Positions 1-6,535 of a DNA stretch of 7,662 nt are shown here, piece by piece. A program made the translations under genes and the position numbers. The stretch covers positions 1 through 7,662 of the forward strand of contig JADKCL010000054.1 in NCBI GenBank assembly GCA_016718825.1. Direction: 5' to 3'. Position 1 is the first letter of the stretch. Every line of letters begins with the position of its first letter. This stretch comes from Bacteroidota bacterium (GTDB lineage: Bacteria > Bacteroidota > Bacteroidia > J057 > JADKCL01). The notes beneath the pieces were generated by a model that saw only the letters and a program-made list of their open reading frames with translations, did not search any database and had not been told where the DNA came from.

Positions 1-3000
1 ACCTCCCCAACCTAGGATCATGGACCCTGAACCCATAGTCGAGCATCGCTTCCGATTCCATTCCACTCATTGTCCTTCTCCTTCCCATTGTACCCATAAC
101 GATACTCCTCGCTCACATATCCCCGCTGAGGCATCTCCATCCCAAAGGATAGTAGTCCTGCATCCAGCCACATCCCTTCGTAATACTCAACAATCCAGTC
201 AGGGGAACCAGTCTCAATGCCCAACTTCAAGTCCGAGACCATGGCCACGATGTCGCCAAGATGATTCTTCAACTCATACCGCTTCCCCCCGCGCGACAAC
301 AGGTAGCTCCCGACTCCAGGAACAGGCAAGGGCAAAGGCTCCACCGCAGGGTCAGACTGCCCGACCACACCACCGCCATGATACACAGGCCCGCCACCCA
401 CGACAACTGGGTCCAGAGAAAATCCCCTCCGCAAAACAGACGTCAAAACCCTCACCTCCAAAGAGTCGATGAGACTGTCCACAACTTCGTCATTTTCCGC
501 CGCAAGTCCAAAGTATTCCCCATAGGCAACCGGTCCACTTCAAGCGAATCGCCACCGGGCTCTGATACAACACCGCTACGAGTCCCCCTTGTCAGGCAGC
601 GCCATGTCCATCTGTACGCAGGACTGAAAACTTGGAGTCCCTGCCTCATGTTTTCTCAGGCGGCATCAGCCAGGCGACCAAAAGCTCCTTATCCGTAAAA
701 GCCAACACCATCCGCTGCTGAGGCTCCAAGGTATCTGCACTGTCCAACACCACGGTATCCCCAGAGAGCAGCTCCACCAACGAGAAGTAGCTCAGCGGCA
801 GCCTACGGTCAGTATTGTTCACCAAGACCACGTACTCCCCCTCATTCCGTTCACTTTGATCAGGATCGGCAGGGTCCTTCCACTTCGGGCTGTCGTACAT
901 CACCTCTCCGACCACCAGCGCCCGGTACGTCCAAGATGGATCAAATACAGGCCCCAGGCTCATCAACTCACTCCGCAGCAGCAAGTTGGCAGTCACCATC
1001 CCCAACCGGTCGGCACCATAGATCGGAAACTCCTTCACCCGCGTATGCTTCCAGCCGCTCGCCCGCGTCTGTTCATACACCGACATCACATTCCCTTGCG
1101 GGTCCAGCGCATACCACGTGTCCGTCGTATCGGGGTCCGCATCCTCCACGGGCTGCAATACCTGCTTGTGGATCCTGCGACCCATCCCGTCATACCAGAA
1201 GTACAAATCCGGCATCCCAAGGTTCCGCCATCTGTTCGCGGATCACAGCCCGCACCTTTCCTGCAAGTCCCAAAGGATGGTGTCAATATGTCTCCGGCTG
1301 TCGCGACCAGTTCCCGATCGCGTCATAGCGGTAATTGAATACATCCGGATTCCCGAATCACCCGCCTGATCGTCGATGTCCATGTCCGCAACGTGCCGGA
1401 AACCCCGTCCCGCACCACCTTCACAGCTTGTTGTCCAGCAAATTCCCGCTGCCAGGTTCGCGGTTGTAATGGTACTCGAAGATGCCCATGTCCCCAAGCC
1501 TCCTGCGCCGCCCAGCGGTCCAGGTTGGCCCCGGCGGTCACATCCCCGTCACGCCCGGGCTCGTTCAACCCGGAGAAATCCCCCGGCATGTTCACCCCCT
1601 TGATCCACCCATGGATGCTATGCAGGTAATCCTGTCCCTGCACATGGTCCTGCCCGACCTCCAACCGCGCCAGCGGCCCGTGTTTGTAATAAAAATACCG
1701 CCCGTCCAGGTCCCAAAACAGCTTGTCCCGCGAGGTCCGCACCTTGGTCAAGCGGTTGTCCGCATCATAGCTGTAACGGTGCGCAAAGAAGTCCCGGAAC
1801 CCGTCCTGATACCGCACCTCGCGCACATTGCCCGAGACCAGCTCGTAGTCATAGTCAAGGTTCTGTATCCCCAGCCCCCGCAGGTCGGTCCGCGTACGCG
1901 ACACATTCCCGTGGTCGTCATACCGGTACAGGCACACAGCCACGGTATCCCCTTCGCTGTCCTCCCGCACCACCGCGCTCACCCGCGTCCGCAGGTTCAA
2001 ATTCATCAGTGCACCCTGGTTCAGGCCCGTCGCGGTGTCGAAGGTCGTCGAGACAATGTCGGTCAGCGTCTGCGATGCCCGCCCTGGAAAGTCAAAATCA
2101 TCCAAAACCGCCTGCGTAATGGAGCCGCCAAATCCCTCCACCTGACCGCTTTCCACAGTGCGGCCCAATTCATCATACCGCACGTATGCATAATCGTTCC
2201 CCGCCACCTGCCGTGCATCGCGGCTCAGCCGCACCTGATCCTTGCTGTTGTACCACATCCGCGTCAGGCCCTTGTCGGGCGTCACCGCGCTACGCGTCTG
2301 CTGCAATGTATTGTATGTGTACCGTGTGGGCAGCCGGTGCGCGCAGGTATCCACCGCAGGGTCCGCATACCCCCCCACCCAGCGGTTGGCCGCAACAGCG
2401 TCCAGCAGTTCCACCCCCTCGGGCGGAACCGTCTGCACCAGTGTCCCCGCCTGATCGTAATAGTACAGCGTGTATTGGTAGTACATCGGCAAGTGCCGCA
2501 CCTCGAAAGTCTCCCGGAACGGCGAAGAGAAGCAGGCCCGCGACAAGGACTGCAACAGCCCATTGATATACGCATTGTATTGGTTCTGGTAGGCATTGGT
2601 CGCATTCTGCGTCGCAATTGCCACCAAGGCTGCAACGCAACTGTCGTGCGTCGCCTCGGGATTGTCCGCCAGCAGCCATGCGGAGTCAAGCGGCATCTGC
2701 GGCGCAAGGCAACTGTCCTGCCACACCAGAAACGAATCGCACGAGGAATACACAAATCCCTGCACCAGGCTGTCGGTGCTGTCGGCGGTCATCAGGGTCA
2801 CCTCCAGCTCGATGTGCTGATAGTCGAAGGTCTCCCCGCCCAGCACGAAGCTCTGGTTCAAGCCCACGGGATTCACGTTCAGCCCGGGCACCTCAAGAAC
2901 TTCACCGAGTCCATCGCAATCGCCGTCCCGTTGGCGTCCACCAAATACAGCACCTGACAACTCACTGCATTGTTGGTGTCCACCAGCACCACCGAGGTAT

Positions 3001-6000
3001 CGGTGACCACAATCAGCGAGTCACCCGGGTAGCACCACTGCAACACAGGGTAGTCGGAGATGGCGATCTGCCCGGGCCATGCCCCGTAGGCCCAGTTTTC
3101 ATTGATCACATCCACCAGCGCCGTAAAGCAGGGATCCCAAAACGTGCAAAGCGTCTTGAGCGTATCGCCCAGGCTGTCGGTATAGATATAGGGGTCAGGA
3201 ACGGCGATGCTGTCCAGGAACTGATCGCAGGAGCCGCCCAGGATCGCGACCACTGCGGCAAGGTCGCCGGAGGTGATCGCCTCATCCATCAACAGCCCGG
3301 ACGGGTTCCCATCCTGGCAACTCCCCATGCAGTAGTCAAACAAGGCATCGATCAAGGCCAGCGAGTCCCGCTCATCCAGCGCCGGACAACTGTCGGTCAG
3401 CTCCGCCACCCAAAGCGCCACATGGCCGCACAGGCGACATTGCACTCCCCTGCGGTCACGAAGCTGTTGTAGCCCCGATGTCCTCCATCGCAAACGCCGA
3501 CATCGCAGGCTTGTGGACGATCGTATGCATCCTGGTAATAGGGACAGCCCAACGAATCCTCCATGAGCTGAATCTGCAAGCCGATCTTGGCTGTCAAATA
3601 GGCCCCCCGCGTATAGAAATGCCGCAAAGTATCCTCGCAGTCGGGATCACCCCCGCAACCGGCATACCATGAGGGGTCGAGGTCGGCGTTGTCCGGGTTG
3701 AAATGGTTGATGATGGCAGAGTCGGGATCGTCCTGGAAAGGATGCCCGGCATCGTCAAGAAGTGAGTCCAGAAAAAGCCACCTGAAGTCGCCGCCGGAGC
3801 CAAAGGTGGTCTGGAACCAAGGATCCATGAGGCTGTCAGTCGGGCTGGGATAATAGTGGTACTGCACCGCCTTGCTAAAGGTAGGAAGCGAAGCCATGAT
3901 CATATCAAACCTCCGGCTCCCGGTATCCGCCAAACATTGCCGGTAATGACACCATTCCCTGTGCGTCCGCACCAAGCTGTCGATGCGCGTGGAGTCGCCG
4001 GCAAGCCCGGCCCAAACCAACGAGTCATGCAACCATCCGCCCGGCGCATAAGCCTGCCACATCTGCTGGTAGATCGAGCCACACTCGATCTGTGCGATAT
4101 CGGCCCCCGTGATATAAAAGGCTCCGTTGCAAAGCGAGTCCAGCGTATCCTGCCCGATCACATGGGCAGGAACCGTATCCGGGCTCACCCAGATCGGCAC
4201 AAGGCTATAGCAGTCCACATCGCAGACCGTCGTATCGATTTCCGAAATGTATTCATCGATGATGTCCTGCAGATTCGGCCCGCAGCCCTCCAGCGAATCC
4301 AGCAATGCGTCCAAATCCACCGGCACCGAGCGCAGGTTCTTCTCCAACCGATAAGCCCCGATCTCGTCAAAATTGGCGCTGAAACGGATCTCGGCGGAAT
4401 GCGACGGATTCGGACACCCGGCCCCCGTCTCGGGGTAAGTGGCCGTCAGGATGGTATCCGTCGGACCGCCGCTTGCACTGTCAAGGTCCACCAACCGCCC
4501 GTCAGGCCCGCGGATCGAGATCTCCAGGGTATAGGAGCATTCCTCGCAAATGCAGCCCAGCGCCACTGGGCCCGGTAAACGCATAGTAGAAACTATACAG
4601 CTTGCCAGGCGTTTCGTTCGGGAAGAGTGCTGCGTATGGCTCAAACCCTCCAGGGTATCGATCCGGTTGTTGGCATAAAGGTTCTCCGTGACCGTGTCGG
4701 TGGGCAGGTCATCCAAGGCCACCAGATTGGCAGGGGTATCACCCGCCAGCGCCGTGGCAACCACACGCCCTTCCTGATCCTGCCAGGCAAGACCCAGCTG
4801 ACCGTTAGGATCCACGCTCATCTTCATCATGTAGTGGCTCGCCTTCCCCACATTCCCCCCGAACATCCGGTGCAACTGCGTCGCAGACGCATCCGCATAG
4901 AAAAACCGCGTTTCATGCCCCGACCCCAACCGGTGATCGTACCCGACCCCGCTTTGCCGCGCCACGCGGCCCGTCGCGTCACGCATGAACTCCGTCTCGG
5001 TGAAGGGATACCCTTGCGCATTAGGAATATAATCCCGGTGCATCCCGCCCAAGGTATTGGAAGAAGAGAAATAGTTCGCAGAACCGCTGTTCACGGCCAT
5101 CGCATTGGTCATCAGGATGTCATCGAAGTCGCCGGGTTCGTAGGCCAACGTACCCCCGGCGGTCGTGTTCAGCAAATCCCGGTAATGCAGGTCAATCCCG
5201 GCCACAGGGATGGGAATCGTCGTCAGAACCCCCCGGCCCTCGTTGTCATACTCCGTCTGCACCACCACCGAGGTGCTGTCGCTGCTCAATTGCGTCACAC
5301 TTTGCCGCGTCTTCCCGGCTCCGTCCACAACGTCACCACCTTCTTGAATTTCCCGTCCTCGGCAAAACTCGTAGTCCACGTCAGGTTGCGGTACCGCTCG
5401 AAACAGTCGGTCCCGTCGATCTCCCAACTTGCAGCATCGGACCAGGCCCCAAACCTCCTGTAGGTCCAGTCATTGCCCATGTCGATGAAACGCCCCACGG
5501 CACGCACGCGAAACCAAACCGTCCCCGCACGATAATTGAGCTGCGGCAAATAATAATTCCCGGGCATGTTCACCCGCGCAGCGCGCTTGAAGACACCCGC
5601 CGAATCCAGGCCCGATGCAGAATCCACCCAGGCCCATTCCAAATCATACTCCTCGGCCCCCGGCACGTAATTCCAGCTCAAAACCCCCGTCGTGGAATTG
5701 AAATTCAATACAGGCTGCTGCGCAATGTCGAGCTTCCGATAGCGTTCGGTCACCGTCACCACCTCCATGTGCACGTCCTCCGGAAAAGGCGTAGTCCCGC
5801 CCACCGTCACCGAGTTCAAACGCACCCGCACAGTATGAGACCCGGGCGCGTAAACCTGCGCAGCCTGGTAATCATGCAACGACGAAGTATGCCCGATGGC
5901 CAAGGTCCCGGTCACAGGCTGCAACTGAGGCTGACCCGTAAAGAAAATCGTATAGTTGACACTCAAAGTCCAATTGGCCCCGTCCACATCACTCAAGGAA

Positions 6001-6244
6001 TCACGGCTATAGATCAACCGCACCTGATTCTCCCGCCGCACCGCAAAGTCCCCCGGGCTGTTGAACTCATCCACCCAGGTAGGGTCGCTCAACGTCACCA
6101 CGTGCCCGCGGTTAGATTGGCATTTGCAATCGGCTTCACATAGGTCACCGACCCGGCGAACAGGCTGCCATTCGAAAACAGAAGCAACACAGCCAAAAAG
6201 GCCGATAGGCCGAGGCGCATTTGGGCCTTTGTGCAATGCGACAT
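1..6244 (-). CDS. Giant secreted RHS/YD-repeat protein (3' end off the window, frame broken many times)
   Basis: One gene of more than 2,080 codons is reconstructed from the overlapping open pieces listed separately. RHS proteins build a beta-stranded shell that encloses a variable C-terminal domain; in many bacteria they act as secreted contact or polymorphic toxins. Approximate residues: signal peptide 1-30; beta region 31-170; FN3-like 175-270; first YD-type strands 305-450; Cys-rich insertion 560-1115; YD-repeat shell 1230-1750; lamin-tail-like domain about 1775-1865; repeat module about 1897-1930; terminal core about 1980-2080. The core ends with the DYGFRVHDPRLGR signature at the left edge, so the variable C-terminus lies outside. 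I place the start at ATG 6244 because it gives a signal peptide; 6220 and 6295 are in-frame alternatives. Breaks lie near 6107, 5320, 4635, 4565, 3425, 2900, 1490, 1435, 1388, 1356, 1295, 1263, 1228, 645, 533 and 48. Motif order is kept across all of them, so this is one gene, not several. Whether it is intact in the organism depends on whether the breaks are sequencing errors. Confidence 0.85.
18..482 (-). CDS. RHS protein piece 9: terminal RHS core
   Basis: In frame with VAYGEYFGLAAENDEVV from about 530, this piece reads DSLIDSLEVRVLTSVLRR. It then has a Gly/Pro-rich linker (GGGPVYHGGGVVGQ, PLPLPVPGVGS) and the end of the RHS core: KRYELKNHLGDIVAMVSDLK, LLSFGMEMPQRGY, and YRYGYNGKEKDNEWNG. 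These three motifs in this order are the standard close of RHS cores. The frame ends falsely at TGA 18-20. A one-base shift near 48 gives MLDYGFRVHDPRLGR, the signature that immediately precedes the variable C-terminal domain, running off the left edge. The true stop is not in the window. Confidence 0.75.
   Translation of the reverse strand: MDSLIDSLEVRVLTSVLRRGFSLDPVVVGGGPVYHGGGVVGQSDPAVEPLPLPVPGVGSYLLSRGGKRYELKNHLGDIVAMVSDLKLGIETGSPDWIVEYYEGMWLDAGLLSFGMEMPQRGYVSEEYRYGYNGKEKDNEWNGIGSDARLWVQGP
452..649 (-). CDS. RHS protein piece 8: linker after the lamin-tail-like domain
   Basis: This open stretch links pieces 7 and 9. Only part is surely in frame: SEPGGDSLEVDR at about 570-535, which aligns with VVLGDTIEVDK in the remnant at 6329-6535. 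The first half (RQGLQVFSPAYRWTWRC, about 645-590) cannot be confirmed. The neighbouring frame reads FQSCVQMDMALPDKGDS over the same bases and looks equally protein-like, so two more indels may hide here. Near 533 the frame must shift to read VAYGEYFGLAAENDEVVDS. Confidence 0.45.
   Translation of the reverse strand: MRQGLQVFSPAYRWTWRCLTRGTRSGVVSEPGGDSLEVDRLPMGNTLDLRRKMTKLWTVSSTLWR
646..1215 (-). CDS. RHS protein piece 7: end of YD shell and lamin-tail-like domain
   Basis: The first part finishes the YD shell: DLYFWYDGMGRRIHKQVLQ, TWYALDPQGNVMSVYEQ and EFPIYGADRLG. The E-x-x-IYGADRLG motif normally lies close to the end of the RHS core. A non-RHS insertion follows at about 920-660, with VVGEVMYD, GEYVVLVNNTDRRLPLSYF, SLVELLSGDTVVLDSAD and TLEPQQRMVLAF. 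This order (N/GEVMYD, then GEYVxLxN, then a pair of hydrophobic strands, then LxPxxxxVLxF) is the pattern of the lamin-tail domain, an Ig-like fold often found in secreted bacterial proteins. The piece ends as MPPEKT at TGA 646-648. The next open frame starts two bases away, so this is a break, not a gene end. Confidence 0.65.
   Translation of the reverse strand: MPDLYFWYDGMGRRIHKQVLQPVEDADPDTTDTWYALDPQGNVMSVYEQTRASGWKHTRVKEFPIYGADRLGMVTANLLLRSELMSLGPVFDPSWTYRALVVGEVMYDSPKWKDPADPDQSERNEGEYVVLVNNTDRRLPLSYFSLVELLSGDTVVLDSADTLEPQQRMVLAFTDKELLVAWLMPPEKT
1216..1497 (-). CDS. RHS protein piece 6: densely frame-broken YD-repeat segment
   Basis: No single frame covers this stretch, but together the frames continue the repeat. 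In order: DMGIFEYHYNREPGSGNLLDNKL (1489-1436), VKVVRDGVSGTLR (1435-1389), DMDIDDQAGDSG (1388-1356), NPDVFNYRYDAIGNWSRQPE (1355-1296), DTILWDL (1290-1264) and AGKVRAVIREQMA (1263-1229). Next is NLGMPDLYFWYDGMGRR in the following piece. FNYRYDAIGNW and WDLAGKVRAV are typical RHS motifs in the expected order. About six indels are needed within 280 bases. Several (CGG near 1388, GGG near 1356) are repaired by adding one G; two or three need a removal instead. Confidence 0.6.
1323..2960 (-). CDS. RHS protein piece 5: main YD-repeat shell
   Basis: The genuine part is about 2900 to 1490. It is the clearest RHS region: YYQYTLYYYDQAGTLVQTVPP, RYTYNTLQQTRSAVTPD, YAYVRYDELGRTVESG, CLYRYDDHGNVSRTRTDL, LDYDYELVSGNVREVRY and AHRYSYDADNRLTKVRTS. 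After these comes YFYYKHGPLARLEVGQDHVQG with HSIHGWIKGVN. The YD(x)xGR/N repeats spaced by 20-odd residues define the family. The IxGWIKGVN segment is, as I recall it, typical of Bacteroidota members. The final ~55 codons from about 1490 (HGHLRVPLQPRTW...) are out of frame; other frames there continue the family pattern. Confidence 0.8.
   Translation of the reverse strand: MSGAVFGGRQRDGDCDGLGEVLEVPGLNVNPVGLNQSFVLGGETFDYQHIELEVTLMTADSTDSLVQGFVYSSCDSFLVWQDSCLAPQMPLDSAWLLADNPEATHDSCVAALVAIATQNATNAYQNQYNAYINGLLQSLSRACFSSPFRETFEVRHLPMYYQYTLYYYDQAGTLVQTVPPEGVELLDAVAANRWVGGYADPAVDTCAHRLPTRYTYNTLQQTRSAVTPDKGLTRMWYNSKDQVRLSRDARQVAGNDYAYVRYDELGRTVESGQVEGFGGSITQAVLDDFDFPGRASQTLTDIVSTTFDTATGLNQGALMNLNLRTRVSAVVREDSEGDTVAVCLYRYDDHGNVSRTRTDLRGLGIQNLDYDYELVSGNVREVRYQDGFRDFFAHRYSYDADNRLTKVRTSRDKLFWDLDGRYFYYKHGPLARLEVGQDHVQGQDYLHSIHGWIKGVNMPGDFSGLNEPGRDGDVTAGANLDRWAAQEAWGHGHLRVPLQPRTWQREFAGQQAVKVVRDGVSGTLRTWTSTIRRVIRESGCIQLPL
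2879..3493 (-). CDS. RHS protein piece 4: second half of the Cys-rich insertion
   Basis: The genuine part is about 3424 to 2902. It carries further Cys-containing segments: ELTDSCPALDERDSL, DYCMGSCQDG, GGSCDQFLDSI and LCTFWDPCFTALVDVINEN. A beta-like stretch with SDYPVLQWCYPGDSLIVVTD and NAVSCQVLYLVDANG follows. The spacing of Cys pairs matches the preceding piece and there is no signal peptide or good start, so it is not a separate gene. It ends falsely as KFLRCPG; adding a G near 2900 gives KFLEVPGLNVNPVGLNQSF, continuing in the next piece. Confidence 0.65.
   Translation of the reverse strand: MRWRTSGLQQLRDRRGVQCRLCGHVALWVAELTDSCPALDERDSLALIDALFDYCMGSCQDGNPSGLLMDEAITSGDLAAVVAILGGSCDQFLDSIAVPDPYIYTDSLGDTLKTLCTFWDPCFTALVDVINENWAYGAWPGQIAISDYPVLQWCYPGDSLIVVTDTSVVLVDTNNAVSCQVLYLVDANGTAIAMDSVKFLRCPG
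3397..5427 (-). CDS. RHS protein piece 3: first YD-type strands and Cys-rich insertion
   Basis: The genuine part is about 5318 to 3425. It opens with VDGAGKTRQSVTQL and TEYDNEGRGVLTTIPIPV, classic RHS strand spacing. Then comes TGRVARQSGVGYDHRLGSGHETRFFY, a stretch resembling others I know from this phylum's RHS proteins. At 4565-4635 two opposite indels hide a stretch that should read FEPYAALFPNETPGKLYSFY and YAFTGP. After that begins the Cys-rich insertion: CICEECSYTLEISIRGPDG, CDVDCYSLV, HREWCHYRQC, GCGGDPDCED and ACDVGVCDGG. Acidic, Asp/Ser-rich loops separate the cysteine pairs. These suggest disulfides or metal sites in an exported protein; I cannot tell which. The piece ends out of frame as MWRFGWRS; the real continuation is VALWVAELTDSCPAL. 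Confidence 0.7.
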   Translation of the reverse strand: MGDRRDRLFRAVPQPDVDYEFCRGREIQEGGDVVDGAGKTRQSVTQLSSDSTSVVVQTEYDNEGRGVLTTIPIPVAGIDLHYRDLLNTTAGGTLAYEPGDFDDILMTNAMAVNSGSANYFSSSNTLGGMHRDYIPNAQGYPFTETEFMRDATGRVARQSGVGYDHRLGSGHETRFFYADASATQLHRMFGGNVGKASHYMMKMSVDPNGQLGLAWQDQEGRVVATALAGDTPANLVALDDLPTDTVTENLYANNRIDTLEGLSHTQHSSRTKRLASCIVSTMRLPGPVALGCICEECSYTLEISIRGPDGRLVDLDSASGGPTDTILTATYPETGAGCPNPSHSAEIRFSANFDEIGAYRLEKNLRSVPVDLDALLDSLEGCGPNLQDIIDEYISEIDTTVCDVDCYSLVPIWVSPDTVPAHVIGQDTLDSLCNGAFYITGADIAQIECGSIYQQMWQAYAPGGWLHDSLVWAGLAGDSTRIDSLVRTHREWCHYRQCLADTGSRRFDMIMASLPTFSKAVQYHYYPSPTDSLMDPWFQTTFGSGGDFRWLFLDSLLDDAGHPFQDDPDSAIINHFNPDNADLDPSWYAGCGGDPDCEDTLRHFYTRGAYLTAKIGLQIQLMEDSLGCPYYQDAYDRPQACDVGVCDGGHRGYNSFVTAGECNVACAAMWRFGWRS
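5295..6236 (-). CDS. RHS protein piece 2: N-terminal beta region with FN3-like domain
   Basis: The genuine part is roughly 6107 to 5320; the first ~40 codons of this open frame are out of register. It reads from VTLSDPTWVDEFNSPGDF through YTIFFTGQPQLQPVTGTLAIG. Next comes a fibronectin type III-like unit at about 5710-5480 with a typical WNYVPGAEEYDLEWAWVD strand pair and the closing strand TVWFRVRAVGRF. It then runs to the first RHS-type strand, AEDGKFKKVVTL. The LSWxxVPGAxxYxLEW pattern before the first RHS strand resembles Bacteroidota RHS proteins I recall. The frame ends falsely as WTEPGRRGKV; the true continuation VDGAGKTRQSVTQL is in the next piece, one base away near 5320. Confidence 0.7.
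   Translation of the reverse strand: MHKGPNAPRPIGLFGCVASVFEWQPVRRVGDLCEADCKCQSNRGHVVTLSDPTWVDEFNSPGDFAVRRENQVRLIYSRDSLSDVDGANWTLSVNYTIFFTGQPQLQPVTGTLAIGHTSSLHDYQAAQVYAPGSHTVRVRLNSVTVGGTTPFPEDVHMEVVTVTERYRKLDIAQQPVLNFNSTTGVLSWNYVPGAEEYDLEWAWVDSASGLDSAGVFKRAARVNMPGNYYLPQLNYRAGTVWFRVRAVGRFIDMGNDWTYRRFGAWSDAASWEIDGTDCFERYRNLTWTTSFAEDGKFKKVVTLWTEPGRRGKV
6095..6244 (-). CDS. RHS protein piece 1: signal peptide and N-terminus
   Basis: The frame from ATG 6244 begins MSHCTKAQMRLGL, followed by the hydrophobic run SAFLAVLLLFSNGSLFA, with cleavage likely after FA near residue 30. The mature start is GSVTYVKPIANANLTAG. It stops at a TGA near 6095-6097 in this frame. The other frame carries on as HVVTLSDPTWVDEF once a G is added to the GGG of GCGGGCAC, near 6107. 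The longer alternative reading from 6236 (MHKGPNAPRP...) has no signal peptide and is the out-of-frame shadow of this exported N-terminus. Sec export fits a surface or secreted RHS protein. Confidence 0.7.
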   Translation of the reverse strand: MSHCTKAQMRLGLSAFLAVLLLFSNGSLFAGSVTYVKPIANANLTAGTW

Positions 6245-6310
6245 TCCGGGCTCCCTTGAACCTGCCAACCTAAATAGGATGTTATTGCATTCCATATTTT
6301 GCCTCCAATG

Positions 6311-6326
6311 ATGGCCGCTTGGCCAT
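6311..6326. other. Small GC-rich hairpin in the gap before the giant gene
   Basis: This is a perfect 6-base inverted repeat, ATGGCC / GGCCAT, around the 4-base loop GCTT. It sits just past the stop of the short remnant and about 70 bases before the giant gene's start. On the minus strand it is not followed by a T run, so it is not a standard intrinsic terminator for the genes present. On the plus strand TTTT follows, but no plus-strand gene ends here. The rest of the 6245-6328 gap shows no promoter I can defend. Confidence 0.3.
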
Positions 6327-6328
6327 TT

Positions 6329-6535
6329 TCACTTTTCACTCAGAAGACGCCCCCATCCCCCAGAGCCCATCTTATAACCAGTGCACATGACCAACATCAA
6401 ACTATCCCTTATCTCTTGTGACCCAACCAGCCTGTCAGCGATTTCTGCATTTTCCTCCAAAAGCCCAAAGTATTCCCTGTATGCAACCTTGTCCACCTCT
6501 ATGGTGTCGCCTAGGACCACGATGCTCGGTTGCTT
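6329..6535 (-). pseudogene. Short remnant homologous to the post-lamin-tail segment of the RHS gene
   Basis: An open stretch of about 68 codons follows the TAA of the secreted-protein gene in the same frame. It has no ATG near its beginning; only a GTG at 6520 could serve as a start. It reads KQPSIVVLGDTIEVDKVAY, then REYFGLLEENAEIADRL, and ends GRLLSEK at TGA 6329-6331. It matches the giant gene at 553-465, which reads GDSLEVDR-VAYGEYFGLAAENDEVVDSL. The DNA is also similar, including an identical 13-mer at 6465-6477 and 508-520. After that shared block (from about 6415) it diverges. It may be a leftover module from recombination between RHS genes, or the end of the upstream secreted protein if the single TAA at 6536-6538 is an error. 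A stand-alone function is unlikely at this length. Confidence 0.5.

Noticed and set aside
1482..2957. A 491-codon open frame on the plus strand
   Set aside because: It lies opposite the best-supported YD-repeat region. Its product is rich in Arg, His, Pro and Val without domain pattern, as expected for the antisense of a high-G+C coding sequence.
2618..5463. Other long plus-strand open frames (2618-3472, 3856-4578, 4627-5463)
   Set aside because: All are antisense to RHS pieces with recognisable motifs, and their products are low-complexity Arg/Pro/His strings.
1..6244. Programmed ribosomal frameshifting as the cause of the many frames
   Set aside because: Sixteen or so shifts, some within 30-60 bases of each other and without a shared slippery motif, cannot be programmed. 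Errors or decay explain them better.
1..6244. Several independent genes in an operon instead of one RHS gene
   Set aside because: Only the first piece has a signal peptide, the pieces overlap at frame breaks, and the RHS motifs run through them in normal family order.
6245..6300. A Bacteroidota-type promoter (TTG ... TAnnTTTG) before the giant gene
   Set aside because: A TTG and a TATTT-like element exist upstream of 6244, but the spacing is about ten bases too long and the second element lacks the TTTG.
6311..6329. Intrinsic terminator on the plus strand formed by the 6-base hairpin and TTTT
   Set aside because: No plus-strand gene leads into it, and the stem and T run are both short.
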